From Hydnum rufescens UP504 (Eukaryota > Basidiomycota > Agaricomycetes > Cantharellales > Hydnaceae), in contig MU129184.1 of the NCBI GenBank assembly GCA_014904985.1, positions 1-64,000 of the forward strand: a DNA stretch of 64,000 nucleotides, in the 5' to 3' direction. A program made the position numbers and the translations under genes. The notes beneath the pieces are model-generated. The model had not been told where the DNA came from. It saw only the letters and a list, made by a program, of their open reading frames with translations, and searched no databases. Shown one piece after another: positions 45,120-57,760 of this stretch; positions within the stretch are counted from its first letter, which is position 1; the number at the start of each line of letters is the position of its first letter.

Positions 45120-46282
45120 TTCCTAAGCCTAACTTATGGGCCTTTCGCTGCGTTGGGCTGCGCTATGGGGCATTCAATGGCGAGTTCATTCTTTGGCTTG
45201 GAGACATATTGACGCCGGTTTCATCCAATTATGGATCGCTACTATTCTCAAAACGATTTATGCACTGATGTGTTCATGCGAAGTACTGGCGAACTGGACT
45301 TCTTCACCCAATGAAACAGGACCGCAGTCTTATCGCTGCGATCCATGTTCATTTGCACATGCCTGGACTCCCCAATGGAAACTGTCACAAATACAGCCAG
45401 CACTGGGGGATTATAGACGGCGCCAGATCACTGCGGCTTCTAGTAACGGGGAGTATCAGCTGCGACGTCTTGGTCTTCAGTTCATTGATTTTAAAAAACA
45501 AGATTGTTACCCTCTATCACATTAGGATATGCACACTGGCCTAGCTCGACCAACGATTCGCGAGGTTGAAGCGGGACATACAGCAACCCCCTTGGGAGTT
45601 GACACCGCTCACGACTCGTTGTAATGTGGAATGACCATTAAATCCATTCCTTCCTCGGCGCCTCGGCTGCTAGCCCAATTACAACCAGTCTCACGAGGCG
45701 TGATTCGGCCCTGGACGTCAGTTCTCGCCCTTGCTGGACGTATAGCAATGGTCGGATGTAATTCAATTCACCGGACTGCATAATTTTATGATAGAATGCT
45801 TCATGGACAGCTAAGTGTATCAAGCCGCCTCTGGACTTCGTCCTGGTTTGCACCATGAATGTTAGTGAATTCTCAGGTGCACCCTGTCCTCTCTTATAGG
45901 ACATTCCGTGGTTTCTACCATCAGTGGAGAGTGGAGTAATCCTGTGTACGCATTTCTACTCTAGTCATGCCCCCAACAACCGTAGAACGCCTGGTCAACC
46001 GACCTTTCTATTCTTTACTGTTCCCTCTTTCCTATGCGCAGAAACTGCGGTGCGCAGACAGCCGCCTTCCTTTCTATACTGGAACCTGGTGTCAATGTGA
46101 CCCGCAGCTCCCCTAATTATCGATTTCTGTTGGCCACTGGATATCCACTACGGAGACTGCGCACGTCGCCCTGTCACGCTTCAACCGTGTGGAAGACTAG
46201 TCAAGGTGATGACACAGGACCGGGAGATTCTTTTCTTTTCTTACTCGCTGAAGATACACGCACACGTGAGGGGGATTTTATG
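45120..46282. repeat. upstream repeat unit of the secreted-protein family, copy 1
   Basis: The same unit recurs near 49370-50760 (interrupted by the TRIM), inverted at about 55340-56450, and direct at about 56600-57700. Landmarks are ATTACAACCAGTCTCACGA, CTTGCTGGACG, and CAGAAACTGCGGTGCGCAGA before the gene. Confidence 0.7.
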
Positions 46283-46290
46283 TATATAAG
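46283..46290 (+). promoter_or_regulatory. TATA box of secreted-protein gene copy 1
   Basis: TATATAAG lies about 140 bp before the ATG. It is conserved in inverted copy 2 (TATATAAG, about 55500) and altered to TATTTAAG in copy 3. Confidence 0.6.
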
Positions 46291-46428
46291 GGAGAGGGGA
46301 AGTGGAAGTTTGCTGCATCTCAACTCTCCCTTCCTTCTGATACATATCACCTCTTTGAGCAGCGCTCAGTGTGACTCCACATCCTTAACCCTCCCTATCT
46401 TTTCTATTGCTACTCTTCATCTATCGTG

Positions 46429-47398
46429 ATGATATACTCCCTGGTATTCGCTGCTGTCGCACTCGGTCCTGGAATTGGTGCTAGTCCGTTGATGGCTACT
46501 CCGCCTATGGTGGCTAGGGATCTGAGCTTTGGTACGGATTTACACACTGAGTTCTGTCCTATCGTTGCGAATGAATTCTCGTCCACAGGAACTTGCACCA
46601 ATCCTCGCATTTCCTTTAGCTCTGGTGCTTTCGTCCCCGAGAATTTGGTCGACTTTCCCCATGCGGTATGTATCAATGATTGTCCGTCTGCGCTATATCC
46701 GTTGGCTCACTGTGCTTTGTATCAGAGTGTCAGCGATCCGGAAACCCTATTTTCGTTTGTAAGCCCTTCCCCTCACTTTGTATAGATATATTAACTAACG
46801 GGATATGGATTTAATTTGAAAGATCTGCTCGCAGCTTGTGAACAAGTGTGGCCTCCAGGAAACGGACCCGGCAGTACTCGCCTGCCTCAAGGCTGCTCCG
46901 CCCGCCGAAGCTCTAGGAGCGAAGGGCATCGCGGCCGACACGTTCAACGCAGCCCTTGGTTTTACGACCGATTTTGCTACCGTTGATAAATCCGGTCCCA
47001 GCACAGGATCTTCGGCAGGATCTCCAGGACGATCTCCCCGTGATGACCTAGCTCGCGCCCCACCACCCCCAAAGGCGGCCCCTCCCCCCGTTCCTTCCCC
47101 TGTGCGACCTCCACCTGTTCCTCGTAAGGAGGGTTCTCACGTTCACAAACCGGCACCCTCGCCCCACCACCATCACCCAGCTTCAGGGCCCCACTCACCC
47201 GCGTTGCGGGACATGGATGTTGACACAAAGGGGCCGACTCCTGATAAAGATCAAGGATCGAAACCACAGGATGGTGGAAAAGGTGCCGCCCCTCCAAAGG
47301 GCCAGGATGGCGGACCCCGTCCGCCCCCATCCTCTTCGCTCCCTCCGCCTCCACTCGCCCATGAGCCAAGTCCTGTCCCGGCTCCGGGCCTGCTGTAG
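46429..47398 (+). CDS. small secreted proline-rich protein, intact copy, 281 aa
   Basis: Exons are 46429-46665, 46726-46758 and 46823-47398. The sum of 846 nt is in frame. Introns are 60 and 64 nt, GT-AG, the second with a CTAAC branch site. The signal peptide is about residues 1-20 (MIYSLVFAAVALGPGIGASP). A short Cys-containing domain follows (HTEFCPIVANEF, STGTCTNPRISF, FICSQLVNKCGL, VLACLKAAPP). From about residue 140 the chain is Pro-rich with His, Asp and Lys clusters (HVHKPAPSPHHHHPASG). It is probably secreted, and the fold and role are unknown. Two other copies in this window are broken (54300-55310 minus, 57761-58757 plus). The first Met codon follows an in-frame GTG. Confidence 0.8.
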
Positions 47399-47529
47399 GT
47401 GCACACAGCCGCCCCGTCCACGATGTAGGAGCCCTTCTCCCGTCCCGACTCCCCGCTCTGAACCGCATGCTGGCAAGATCCATGCAGCTCCTGTTGGATC
47501 CTAGATGCAGTGGCCGCAAAGAGTAGCGT

Positions 47530-49467
47530 GTCGGTACAGTTTTGGGTCCTTCTAAACCTTTTTTGGACTTGTTTCTCTTTTTCAGTTCTTTGATAGCACT
47601 GAGGACATTCGTAAAACCAATCCAGTTTGCAGTTCAGCACTTGATATTTACTTGGCCATCGAGGATAAATGAATCATTGTCCGAGTTGTGCATGATTTGA
47701 GGCCGCAGTGAAACATGCGCGTGAATAATACTAGAACATAGTTGCCATGCTCCCCACCAGCGCTGGCCCTAATGGGACCACACGCAGTCGGACTGGCTTC
47801 TGTAATCAACATCCCCACGAATATCTCGATGTACCAGGTTCATGTTATCATTTCCACCCCGAAAAAAACTGCCTAGAACCCAATTGTATACACGTACGCC
47901 ATGGCGGAGAGCAAAGTCAGAGTCCATTGCAGACATCGAAGCCATAAAGGCAGCCCCAATGAAGCGACATTGCTTACAGCAATTCGAAGGCCATTAGATA
48001 AAGTGCACGGCCACTTTCCGGATATTCCAACACGACGAATCAGAACGGGCTGAGAACACGCTATTTGATTAGCACAGTGAAAACTTTGTAATTCCTCGAG
48101 AGCGGGAAAGAGGCCATAGAATTAATGTTGGTACGTGAAACTGAGAGTAGCATGTGAGTGGAAGGCGGCCGTTGTGATACAATACAGCTGGGAAGATGGA
48201 CATTTCGGTGCGATGAATGGGTTTAAAGCCTTGAAGGGAACGTGTTTGGCTTCGCCAGCAAAACGAGAATGCTATGGGAATTGAACAGACAAAGGGAAGG
48301 GGATAATCAAGGCTCTGGATGAATTCGATGGTGAAACCACGAAGCCTGTGCGTACCACCCCGACGCCCTGTTTTTCGACATTGCTTTTTCTCTGGCAAAT
48401 CCGGACAACTTGGATGAGGCCGAATCGGCGATTTAAATCGCCCCCAAATTGGATGGGATTCATAAAGAGGAGGCCACACGAAGAGGTAAATATGATGCCT
48501 AAAGGGCGTATTGCTCCTTTTATGGTGCTCATCGTACATGTTGGGAGTGCAGTCAACTACAGTCGAATGGATAAAAAGATGAAGATCGGAAACCTGTAGC
48601 TGATAGCCGATGAGAGATCCAAACCCACATGAAAACGACCTAGAAAAAAGCTGAACCCCGCGGAAAATATTACTACCTGTGTCCACATTTTCATTGGAGG
48701 AGCCACGCCTGGTTGTAGTAGATGATACAATCGACTGAAACCATTATGATGGATTACATACAGTAGTTTTAACACTCACCGGCCGACTCTACGAAGCTGA
48801 TTGTAAACCAATGTTCTCTCTGGACCTTATTTTTTCATTGATAAGCGCCGGAGTCCAAACATCGCGGACCCAAGAGGGTAACGAGCAGAGTGAGCGGCAA
48901 CGCCATCATATTACCCCATGTCCTGAAATGTAGAAGAAAGTGAGAAGATTGATCTCCTCGGTGACACGATCCGTCATGAGGTGGGGCTTGTTTCCAGGAA
49001 AGATAAACCCGAGGATTTGGAGCCAAATACTACGGTGAGATTCGCCACCCCGTACCAAACTACGTTATTTCAATGCCAAAACGATGCTGTAGACACGAAA
49101 ATGGTGCGTCGTGTCTTGGATTCGTTCAGTCCCTCCCGCCGAGTTTCTCCAATGTGGAAGAGAAAATAATGGTGCCTCTTCTCGGCCAATGATCCACATT
49201 AGGAACGAGAATCGGAAGAGGAAACTCCGGTATCTTGGCCTCCAGCCTACCTCGAAGAAAGCGGTGGTCTAGAGATGACTCCTGGGACCCTAGTGTTGAG
49301 TCCCAAGTAATTCCTAATGAGGCAGTGCTGGCAGTTGCCGCCGCACACCACACGGCGCTACATCACTCTCGCTTCTAGTAACGGAGAACATCAGCTGCGA
49401 CCTCTTTCCGTTCACTGACTTTAAAATACGAGACGATCGGACCTGGACATGTATACTGGCCGACCTC
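47530..49467. other. stretch without a confident gene
   Basis: Several hydrophobic minus-strand segments occur (for example MMALPLTLLVTLL near 48900, VIFSAGFSFFLGRF near 48680, FIFLSIRL near 48560) in differing frames, as in a decayed multi-pass membrane-protein gene. No family is recognised and no intact model could be built. Confidence 0.3.
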
Positions 49468-49472
49468 GAGAC

Positions 49473-49591
49473 TGTTGGAGGTAGACAATCTCCCCTTGAT
49501 TATGTAATACATTGTATATATCCTGTGGATTCCGGAGATCAATCCCAGTTCCTGCTCCCGCCCCCATCCACCTGAACTCGCCCGTTCAACA
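49473..49591 (+). repeat. 5' LTR of the TRIM
   Basis: 119 bp, TG...CA ends, no visible difference from the 3' LTR by eye, so the insertion is recent. Confidence 0.9.
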
Positions 49592-50180
49592 GGTTATGGG
49601 CCCATGCTCAGGGCTATAGCAGACCTGGAAGCCCTCCTTGGAACCAGAGGCACCCGTCTCCCTGACTCAGACCAAGTCACAGACACCCGCTAGTTGGTCA
49701 CTCGCTCAGTCGGTCATACGCTATATGTCGGTTGCTGTATCAGTTTGTGCAGCCATAGGTTCTATAAGTCAGTCGCGGTATCGGTTTGTGCCGCCACCAT
49801 AAGTTTTGTGCGGGATGTTGGTTTCGCCCCGTATCAGTACCCTCAGTTTGTGCGGACGTTGGTTTCGTCTCGTATCAGCCCCCCCCAGTTATTTCGGTCT
49901 CGCTCGCCCGTCGTATCGCCGAAGCCTCGCGGCCCGGATGCTCCTACGCGTACCCGTGACCGTAACCCCTATCTCGTGATTCATGTGGACCGGTCAAATC
50001 CGAACCCCCGGTTGTCGTCGCAGCCATCACATGACTCACATCCATCCCTTCCCGGCAATCCCCATTCCCTCGTCGCGCCCGTGCGGATATTCGGTTATGC
50101 AGCAATGCCAGTCACATCTTTCCCTCTTGGTGCATTGGGATAGATTGGAAGTATGTAATCAAGTCTCGATTGAGGAGGTG

Positions 50181-50299
50181 TGTTGGAGGTAGACAATCTC
50201 CCCTTGATTATGTAATACATTGTATATATCCTGTGGATTCCGGAGATCAATCCCAGTTCCTGCTCCCGCCCCCATCCACCTGAACTCGCCCGTTCAACA
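50181..50299 (+). repeat. 3' LTR of the TRIM
   Basis: Copy of 49473-49591, followed by the target duplicate GAGAC. Confidence 0.9.
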
Positions 50300-50304
50300 G
50301 AGAC

Positions 50305-50760
50305 GCCCTTGAGAGTTGACACAGCTAACGCCTCGTCGTCATATGGAATGGGTACTACTGTAATATTAGTCATTCCTCGGTGTCTCGGTGCCTTGGCAAC
50401 TGACACAATTACAACCAGTCTCACGAAGCGTAACGCGCCCCTGGACATAGCTTCACGCCTTGCTGGACGCGTGGCTCTAGGTCGGATGGCGTTCAACTTA
50501 GTGGGCTGCGTGCTAGGTATACTACTAAGTCGCCTCCGGACCTCCTCCTAGTTTCCATATGAATGCTTGTCACTTCTGGGATACGCCCCGTCCTCTTTTG
50601 AGGACGCTCCGTCATTTCTACCCCTTAGCATGTTTGGGGAGAGTCCTTCCTTTCCGATAGTTGAGATGAGCTTAGACGCGAGTCTCTCGCCTTTGAAGAA
50701 TTGGGCAATAGGAAAGGTACTGACCGAAGTAAGGTTCGCTCTTCAATACGCATCTAATCT
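50305..50760. repeat. continuation of the upstream repeat unit beyond the TRIM
   Basis: Similar to 45590-45960 (ACAATTACAACCAGTCTCACGA and following). Unlike the other units it is not followed by a secreted-protein gene. Confidence 0.6.
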
Positions 50761-51400
50761 GCGGTAATGTATTAATCTTTGGGGTCAGGTAGATCCGAAG
50801 GATATCTGAGCATAGCTGGTGGATTGACCATCCATTCCTTCGCAAACAACCTGGAGGCATTTAATATCAACACTGCCAAGCTAATAATACAAGAATTCCA
50901 TAATGCTATCACGGATACCGTAGTGCTCCAAGATGTAAGCCCTTTGTTCCCTGTTCCGGTTGCCATGTATCGTAGTTCATACCTAGTTTGTCCTCTAGCC
51001 TGGCGCCCGGCGTACTGCCTTGGAATCCCTCACAAACCATCGGGTTTTCCTGTTGCCCATCCCTCGAAGAGGAGCATTTTACTCCTCTTGTACATTGCGG
51101 CTGGAGCTGGAGAGATGGGTGGATCCAGGGTGGTAGGTAATAGATATGCCCAAACCACATGTGCGTTCGGATTGTGACAGCATTATTCGAAATGACATTC
51201 GTATACGATCTCAGCGCACTTGTTTCGAGGAAGCTGTCTAATGGGCTTGTCCCTGTCATCGTGATCCTAGCATTCAGATCTGCAAGATGTCATTTCTATC
51301 TTCGTGGTCGTGGGTAATGACCAGAAATAATTGGTACATGACGTCATCCTAAGCGCTGGAAATCAATTGTGGCCTAAATTCGTTTTGGAAGCATGGAGGA
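50761..51400. other. unresolved stretch
   Basis: A protein-like segment (FANNLEAFNINTAKLIIQEF) lies at about 50838-50935 plus and is followed by a donor-like GTAAGC. No further exons are recognised. Perhaps a gene relic. Confidence 0.3.
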
Positions 51401-51419
51401 GAGAGATATGTATCCAGAA

Positions 51420-52480
51420 GGTTGTGGTATCGAGAAGGACGTTAGCCTCGATTGTTAATAGGTTGGAAAGATCCTTAGACTGTGGAGAAAAGAACCTCGT
51501 GCAATAGATCAAGGATGCGGAGGTACAAACCAGTGAGAAACTAAGTGTAGTACCTACCTATATATAATAAAAGGGGTTGCCCTAAGAGCGGCCAGAAGAG
51601 CGCGAGGGGTAAAGACCGCCCACAACGGGCACGTGACACTAATACGCCGTAGCCGATAACCGCCTACAACAACATAGACCTGAAAACAACGTGCGTGGGA
51701 TTCTCTACCTCCTTGATGTTATTAGGTCCACACTCTGAATTGTCTGTTGTCGGTGTAGCTCTCTGGTCTTTCTTGCGTATCCAGATATGGGAACCACTGC
51801 CGTATCCGTGATCCTTATCTCTATGTCTTGCGTTTCGTAAGAAAGGCCCGATGGTTTGCAATGAATTCCCAATTCTAGGCTAACAAGCGGAATATATTGC
51901 ATGATTGGATGACGAATTGGGTATTACAATATGATGTCAATTTAGCTCGCGGTCGAACTCTATTGTGTGCGCTCTTGGAAACCCCAGATATTCAGAGTCA
52001 TAGGAGCGACAACAATAATTCATTTATCCTCGCCGGCCAAATACAAAGTACTGCCAATGGGATCTCTGCTCTACGAATGTCCTCGGTGCTGTCAAACAGC
52101 TGATAAAGAAAACGAAGGCCAAGAAGAGTGGTAGGATTGGGTAAGCATGTCTTAGGCAAGGCAGCGGACATCTGGTGGGTTCGAGGAGATTATGCAATTT
52201 TTTCACAATTTTTGTGCGTCCAGAGGGAAATTTTCAGTTCTTTGTGGCCGCCTAGAGCCAGGATTTAGACCCCAAACCGTACCGGGTATCAGCCCTTCTT
52301 GGCGGCCCCGCATCAAGTATCCAACGGCAGCTACATGGATCCGGTCAGTATACCATCCAGAGGGGAGGGAAGGTAGGCGGGAGATAGATCCGGTGGCGGA
52401 AGGGGGAGAAGGACAGACCAAGGGAGGTGGGAGGCAGGTTAGAACAGGCTTATGCATCATGACTAGGCGGCTGTGTGCAT
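51420..52480. repeat. direct repeat, copy 1
   Basis: Blocks starting GAAGGTTGTGGTATCGAGAA and, later, TGTCCTCGGTGCTGTCAAAC recur in order at 53580-54300 in the same orientation. Copy 1 has additional sequence between the blocks and runs into the assembly gap. Confidence 0.7.
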
Positions 52481-52505
52481 CTACAGCAGGCCAGGAGCTG
52501 GGACG

Positions 52506-52722
52506 NNNNNNNNNNNNNNNNNNNNNNNNNNNNNNNNNNNNNNNNNNNNNNNNNNNNNNNNNNNNNNNNNNNNNNNNNNNNNNNNNNNNNNNNNNNNNNN
52601 NNNNNNNNNNNNNNNNNNNNNNNNNNNNNNNNNNNNNNNNNNNNNNNNNNNNNNNNNNNNNNNNNNNNNNNNNNNNNNNNNNNNNNNNNNNNNNNNNNNN
52701 NNNNNNNNNNNNNNNNNNNNNN
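52506..52722. other. assembly gap, 217 N
   Basis: Unknown bases. The left edge lies inside sequence related to the 3' end of the secreted-protein gene unit, so the gap probably hides a repeat the assembler could not resolve. Confidence 0.95.
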
Positions 52723-53203
52723 TTCCTCTTCATATCCAATGACGACCTAATTCAACCGGACATCCCAGGGTAGCGGCCAAGCGCGTTGACCTAAACCCTA
52801 AGGTAACATAGAATTCCGTCCTGCTCTTCCGTGGGACGATGACTTGTTAGAATCCACTGTGACTATTTTTTCTCTGTCCTCGTGAGTACGATACCACGGG
52901 CTCCTGCACGCGCTTAATCTCTTCATGACACGAAACCTGAGAGTCCCTCCTGTCCTTTGGGTTCAGTCGCAATGTACATTTAAACAATGCAGCTTCAGGC
53001 TTCCGCCCGTTATTCTAACTTTGTTTCCTTTCGCAGCGACCCCCCGAATCCAGAAGTCTCGGAGGGACAGTGTACCACTCTTCTGTAGTCAGTTTCTGTT
53101 GAAGAATCGGTGCGGAGCCACTTGAATTCGCACAACGAGAGGAAAGAAAGAAACGCTGGAGGGAACTTCGGTACATCCCGAGAGAGGATACGCTGACTAA
53201 GCG

Positions 53204-53632
53204 ATGAGCGTTAGACTCGCATCTCCAATTCCAACAATCCGTTCATTTCCTTTCCATTTAGACCGCCACCCTAAGTTAAACTCGCTATCCGGATATACAA
53301 CCCATCCCCTTATAGCTACGAACCGTTACGCTCTGAATATGGAGGAACAGTTCGCGTGGCAGGAAAAACATGATCCCCAAGGGAAGGAGTATCATAGGTC
53401 AGACAAAACCATCCAAGAAATCGATCGCAGGCTTCCCGGAAAGCCCACACCGTTGGAAAACTGGAAAATTGTCAAACTCCCTATTGACAAGGTGGAAGCT
53501 TTCTGCTTTGCGATTGGATCAAATCACAATAAGGCCGGTCTGGAAAATGCAAAGAATCGGCTGGGGATTCGAAAGTTCCAGAAGGTTGTGGTATCGAGAA
53601 GGACGTTAAGCCTCGATTGTATAAGGTGGTGA
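53204..53632 (+). pseudogene. family member of the 59532 gene, frame-broken
   Basis: Reads NRYALNMEEQFAWQEKHDP, IQEIDRRL and GLENAKNRLGIRKFQKV, aligned with NTDELFAWQQKYDP, IEEIERRL and GLENAKNRQKIRKFQKI of the copy at 59532-60030. After KFQKV one G is missing near 53588, so the conserved tail (EKDVKPR-YKVV) is read out of frame. The same lesion is present in the fragment at 51420. The family is not recognised. Confidence 0.65.
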
Positions 53633-54300
53633 AAAGATCCTCCTTTTTGGTAGAACTGTACAAGGTGCGCTCCACGCGACCATAGCCCGAATTTGGTATG
53701 AAAGGAATCTTTCGCGTTCTATCCACATGTCGTGAGAAGAAGGACAATCCTTCAGAGAAATTGCGAGAAATTGCAAGAGCGCAAAGAATGTCCGCCTAAA
53801 AAGGAATGGTGGCGACGGAGCGGCCTTTGTGGCTCGGGTCAGGATTCAGATCATAGGATGACGATCGGTATACAATATGATTCAATTTAGCTCCGTCGAT
53901 CTGGCGCTGACAATATCACATAAGACACAATATCATCGCCGGCAAGTACTGCATGATCGCTCTACGAATGTCCTCGGTGCTGTCAAACAGCTGATAAAGA
54001 AACGAAGGCCAAGAAGAGTGGTAGGATTGGGTAAGCATGTCTTAGGCAAGGTAGCGGACATCTGGGGGGTTCGAGGAGATTCATGCAATTTTTTCACAAT
54101 TTTGTGGTCCAGAGGAAATTTCAGTTCTTTGTGGCCGCCTAGAGCCAGGATTTAGACCCAAACCGTACCGGTATCAGCCTTCTTGGCGGCCCCGCATCAA
54201 GTATCCAACGCAGGCTACATGGATCCGGTCAGTATACCATCCAGAGAGGAAGGAGGCGAGATATCGTGCGGAGAAGATCCAGAGGTGAAGGCTGGTTGCA
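53580..54300. repeat. direct repeat, copy 2
   Basis: Partner of 51420-52480. The shared tail ATGGATCCGGTCAGTATACC continues into the 3' flank of secreted-protein copy 2. Confidence 0.7.
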
Positions 54301-55310
54301 ACATAATATGACCTCGATATAGGCTGCCGCAGCTGGGAGTAGATTCGCAGACCACCCGGGACTTGGCCCGTGGGCCGGTAGGGGTGACTGAGGCGGAGGA
54401 AGCGAAGAAGATGGCGGCGGAGGGGGTCCGCCATGGCCCTTGCCTGGAGGGGTACCGCCTTTCACTCCATTCGTCCTTCATCTTTGTCAGGAGCCGGTCC
54501 CTTTGCGCCAACATCCACGTCCCGCAACGCCCGCGAATGGGTCCCTGGAACTGGGTGATGGGGATGAGGGGGGACAGGAGCGTGTGGAGGGGAGGGAACT
54601 GGTTTGCGAATGTGAGAATCCTCCTTACGAGGAACAGGTGGAGGTCCACAGGGGAGGGGGAAGGAACAGGGGGAGGGGCTGCCTTTGGGGGTGGCGGAAC
54701 ACGAGCCAGTTCATCACGAGGAGATCGTGCCGGGGACCTAGAGCTAGGACCGGATTTATCAACGGCAGCAAAATCGGTCGTAAAACCAAGGGCAGCGTTG
54801 AACGTGTCGGCCGCGATGCCCTTTGCTCCTAGAGCTTCGGCGGGCGGAGCAGCCTTGAGGCAGGCGAGTACTGCCGGGTCCGTTTCGTGGAGGCCACACT
54901 TGTTCACAAGCTGCGAGCAGATCTTTGAAATTAAATTTATATCCCATCAGTCGATATATCAATACAAAGCAAAAAGAACTCACAAACGGAAATATGATCC
55001 CCGGCTTACTGACACTCTGATACAAAGCACAGTGAACCAACAGATATAGAATAGATAGACAGTTATTAATACATACCGCATGGGGAAAGTCGACCAAATC
55101 CACGGGGACGAAAGCACCGGAGCTAAAGGAAACGCGAGGATTGGTGCAAGTTCCTGTGGACGAGAATTCATTCGCAACGATAGGACAGGAATCAGTGTGT
55201 ATCCATACCAAAGTTCAGACCCCTGGCCATCATAGGCGGACTAGCCATCAACGGACTAGCACCAATTCCAGGGCCAAGGGCAACAGCAGCAAACACCAAG
55301 AGTATATCAT
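54300..55310 (-). pseudogene. secreted proline-rich protein, copy 2, broken
   Basis: The start ATG is at 55310 and the intron pattern is the same as in copy 1. One base is missing in the signal-peptide region (TACTCTTGG against TACTCCCTGG), shifting the frame at codon 5. A second disturbance lies before DSCPIVANEFSSTGTC. A third single-base loss near 54635 (GTGGAC against GTGCGAC) throws the Pro-rich tail into another frame. Exon 3 until that point (CGLHETDPAVLACLKAAPP) is well preserved. Confidence 0.75.
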
Positions 55311-55339
55311 CACGATATATCAAGAGCGGCAAGAGCAAA

Positions 55340-57700
55340 AATAGGGAGGGTTAAAGATGTAGAGTAACGCGGATCACTGTTGAAAAGAAGGTAATGTTTA
55401 TGAATGAAGTCGAGGTACAGGGGTGACAACGCACCTCTGTGAAGGGGAGATAGGAAGGAAAGGAGAGTTGAGATGCAACAAACCCCCAGGTCCCGCCCCT
55501 TATATACACAAAATCGCCCTCACGTGTGTATCGTCAGACAGTAACAAAAGAAAACTTTCCCGAAGCCTCGTGTCATCATCTTCACCACACTTCCACACGA
55601 TTGAAGCATGACAGGGCGGCGTGCGCAGTCTCCGTAGTGGATCTATTGGAGTATCCAAGGACCAACAGAAATCGATAATTAGGGGGGCTGCGGGTCGCAT
55701 TGACGGCAGATTTCAGTAGAGAAAAGAAGGCGGCTGTCTGCGCACCGCAGCTTCTGGGCACGAGAAAGAGGCAACACTAAAGAATAGAAATGTCAATTGA
55801 CCAGGCGTCCTACGGTTGTTGGGGACACGACTTAGCGTAGAAACGCGTACACAGGACTATTCCGCCCGATCTCAATTGCTGGGGCGAATCGTGGAAATAA
55901 CGGAACGTCCTATAACAGAGGGCGGGGAGCATCCGAGAATTGACAAGCATTCGGGGTGTAAACTAGGACAAAGTCCGGAGGCGGCTTGGTATACTTGGCT
56001 GTCCATCCAGCATTCTATCATACATTATGAAGCTTGCTGGATTGAACCACACCGACTCCCACGCGTCCAGCAAGGGGCTGAAGCGACGTCCACGGGCGCG
56101 TTACGCTTCGTGAGACCGGTTGCAATTGTGCTAATCACCAAGGCGGCGAGGAACGAATAAATTTACTAGCCATACGGCAACGCGAGTCGCGGCCGGTATC
56201 AACTCTCAAAGGCGTCTGGGGTGCGAAGGTCCATGGCACGCTTCGACCCCATCGTTGATCGAGTGGGCCAGTGTATACATCCTAATACGATGGAAGGTGA
56301 CCCTCTTGTGTTTTAAAATAAGTGAGCACCGAGAGGTCGTAGCGCTGCTCCCTGTTGCTAGAAGCGGGAGAGATCCAGTGCTGTCTGGTCGACTATCTCA
56401 TTCTTGGGTGCAGCGGCAACTGCCTGCACTGCCTCGTTCGGAATTATAGCTTTCTTCAAGGTAGGCTGTAGGTCAAGACGCAAGAGCTATCGCGTGTTGT
56501 TCCAATTACGAATTACTGGCGAGTAGTGCCTTCATTTTTTTTTCTTTGACATTGTAGTGAGGAAGACAAGTCTCATGTATTCACACTTACAAACGAGAAG
56601 GAAAACGATCAACGCCCGCGTACTTTGCCTTTCTTCACGCATTCCTGTGGTCTCTCATTTTGACATCAGGCTTCAAGATGATGGAATTATCTCGCTGGAA
56701 CACTTTGTCGAATGCATCGACAGGACCATCCTGGCGCCTGCTTCCACGTATGCTTATAGATCAGACGGTGCTAGATCAGTCTCGTTTCCAGACCATCAGC
56801 TGCGACCTCTCGGTCTTGTGTTCACTGATTTCAGAATATAAGATGGTCGCGCTCCACCCCATTAGGATATGTATACTGGCCTATCTCGACCAAGGATACG
56901 GTGGCTGGAGCACGGCGCGAACATTCGCACCCGAGACGCCCTGACCTTGAGAGACACAGCTGTAACACAGCTCGTGACTCGTTCTCATACGGAGTGACCC
57001 AGAAAATTCATTCATTACTCCGCGCCTCGGTGCCTCGGCGGCTAGCACAAAGACAACTAATCTCACGAAGGATGGTGCCCCCCGGGCGTCATTTCATCCC
57101 TTGCTGGACGCATGGAACTTGATCGGATGTTCTTCAATTTAGCACGCCACATAGCTGTATGCTAGAATGCTTGATGCGCAGCTAAGTATACCAAGCCGCC
57201 CCCGGACTTCGTCCTGGTTTGGGCCGTGAGCATGAATGCTCCTCAATTTTAGGACGTTCGATAGTATTTACCATTTGGTTGCAGGGATGGAGACAGGTGG
57301 AATAATCCTGTGTACGCATTTCTACACTAATTGTGTGGCCAACAACCGTAGAACGCCTGATTAATGACCTTTCCATTCTTAACGGTTGCCTCTTCCTTCT
57401 CCGCAGAAACTGCGGCGCGCAGAAAGCGGTCCTTTCTATACTGAAACCCGGTTCCAATGCGACCCGCAGCTCCCCTAATTATCGATTTCTGTCGGCCCTT
57501 GGACATTCCAACGTGTCTACTACGGAGACTGCGCCCCTCGTTCCGTCACGCTTCGAGTCTGGTCAAGATGATGAACCAGGATCTGAAGATTTTTTTCTTG
57601 TATTACTCACTGAAGATATACACGTGAGGGCGATTTTGTGTATTTAAGGGAGAAGGGAATTGGAAGTTTGCTGCATCCCAACTCTCCTTTCCTTCTGATT
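55340..57700. repeat. head-to-head palindrome of two upstream repeat units
   Basis: 55340-56450 is the inverted unit leading to copy 2, and 56600-57700 is the direct unit leading to copy 3. They meet near 56500. ACAATTGCAACCGGTCTCAC-type landmarks occur on both sides in opposite orientation. Confidence 0.6.
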
Positions 57701-57760
57701 TCCACTTCCCACATCTTTAACCCTCCCTATCTTTGCTCTTGCCGCTCTTGATATATCGTG

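Larger units (their letters stand above)
49473..50299. mobile_element. TRIM: miniature LTR retroelement, 827 bp
   Basis: Identical-looking LTRs (49473-49591 and 50181-50299, 119 bp) start TGTTGG and end CAACA. They are flanked by the 5-bp duplication GAGAC at 49468-49472 and 50300-50304. Just inside the left LTR is GGTTATGGGCCCATGC, close to the copia-type primer site for an initiator-tRNA half molecule. A purine-rich GAGGAGGTG precedes the right LTR. The 589-bp interior has a Pro/Arg-rich open stretch but no gag or pol. It must be mobilised by a partner in trans. A related unit near 56935 keeps the empty site CGAGACGCCC. Confidence 0.9.

Noticed and set aside
48069..48686. 205-codon minus-strand frame
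   Set aside because: A second minus-strand frame over the same bases looks equally protein-like and neither has a recognisable motif. I treat it as a possible relic, not a gene.
52506..52722. Open frames running through the N block
   Set aside because: They are artefacts of undefined bases.
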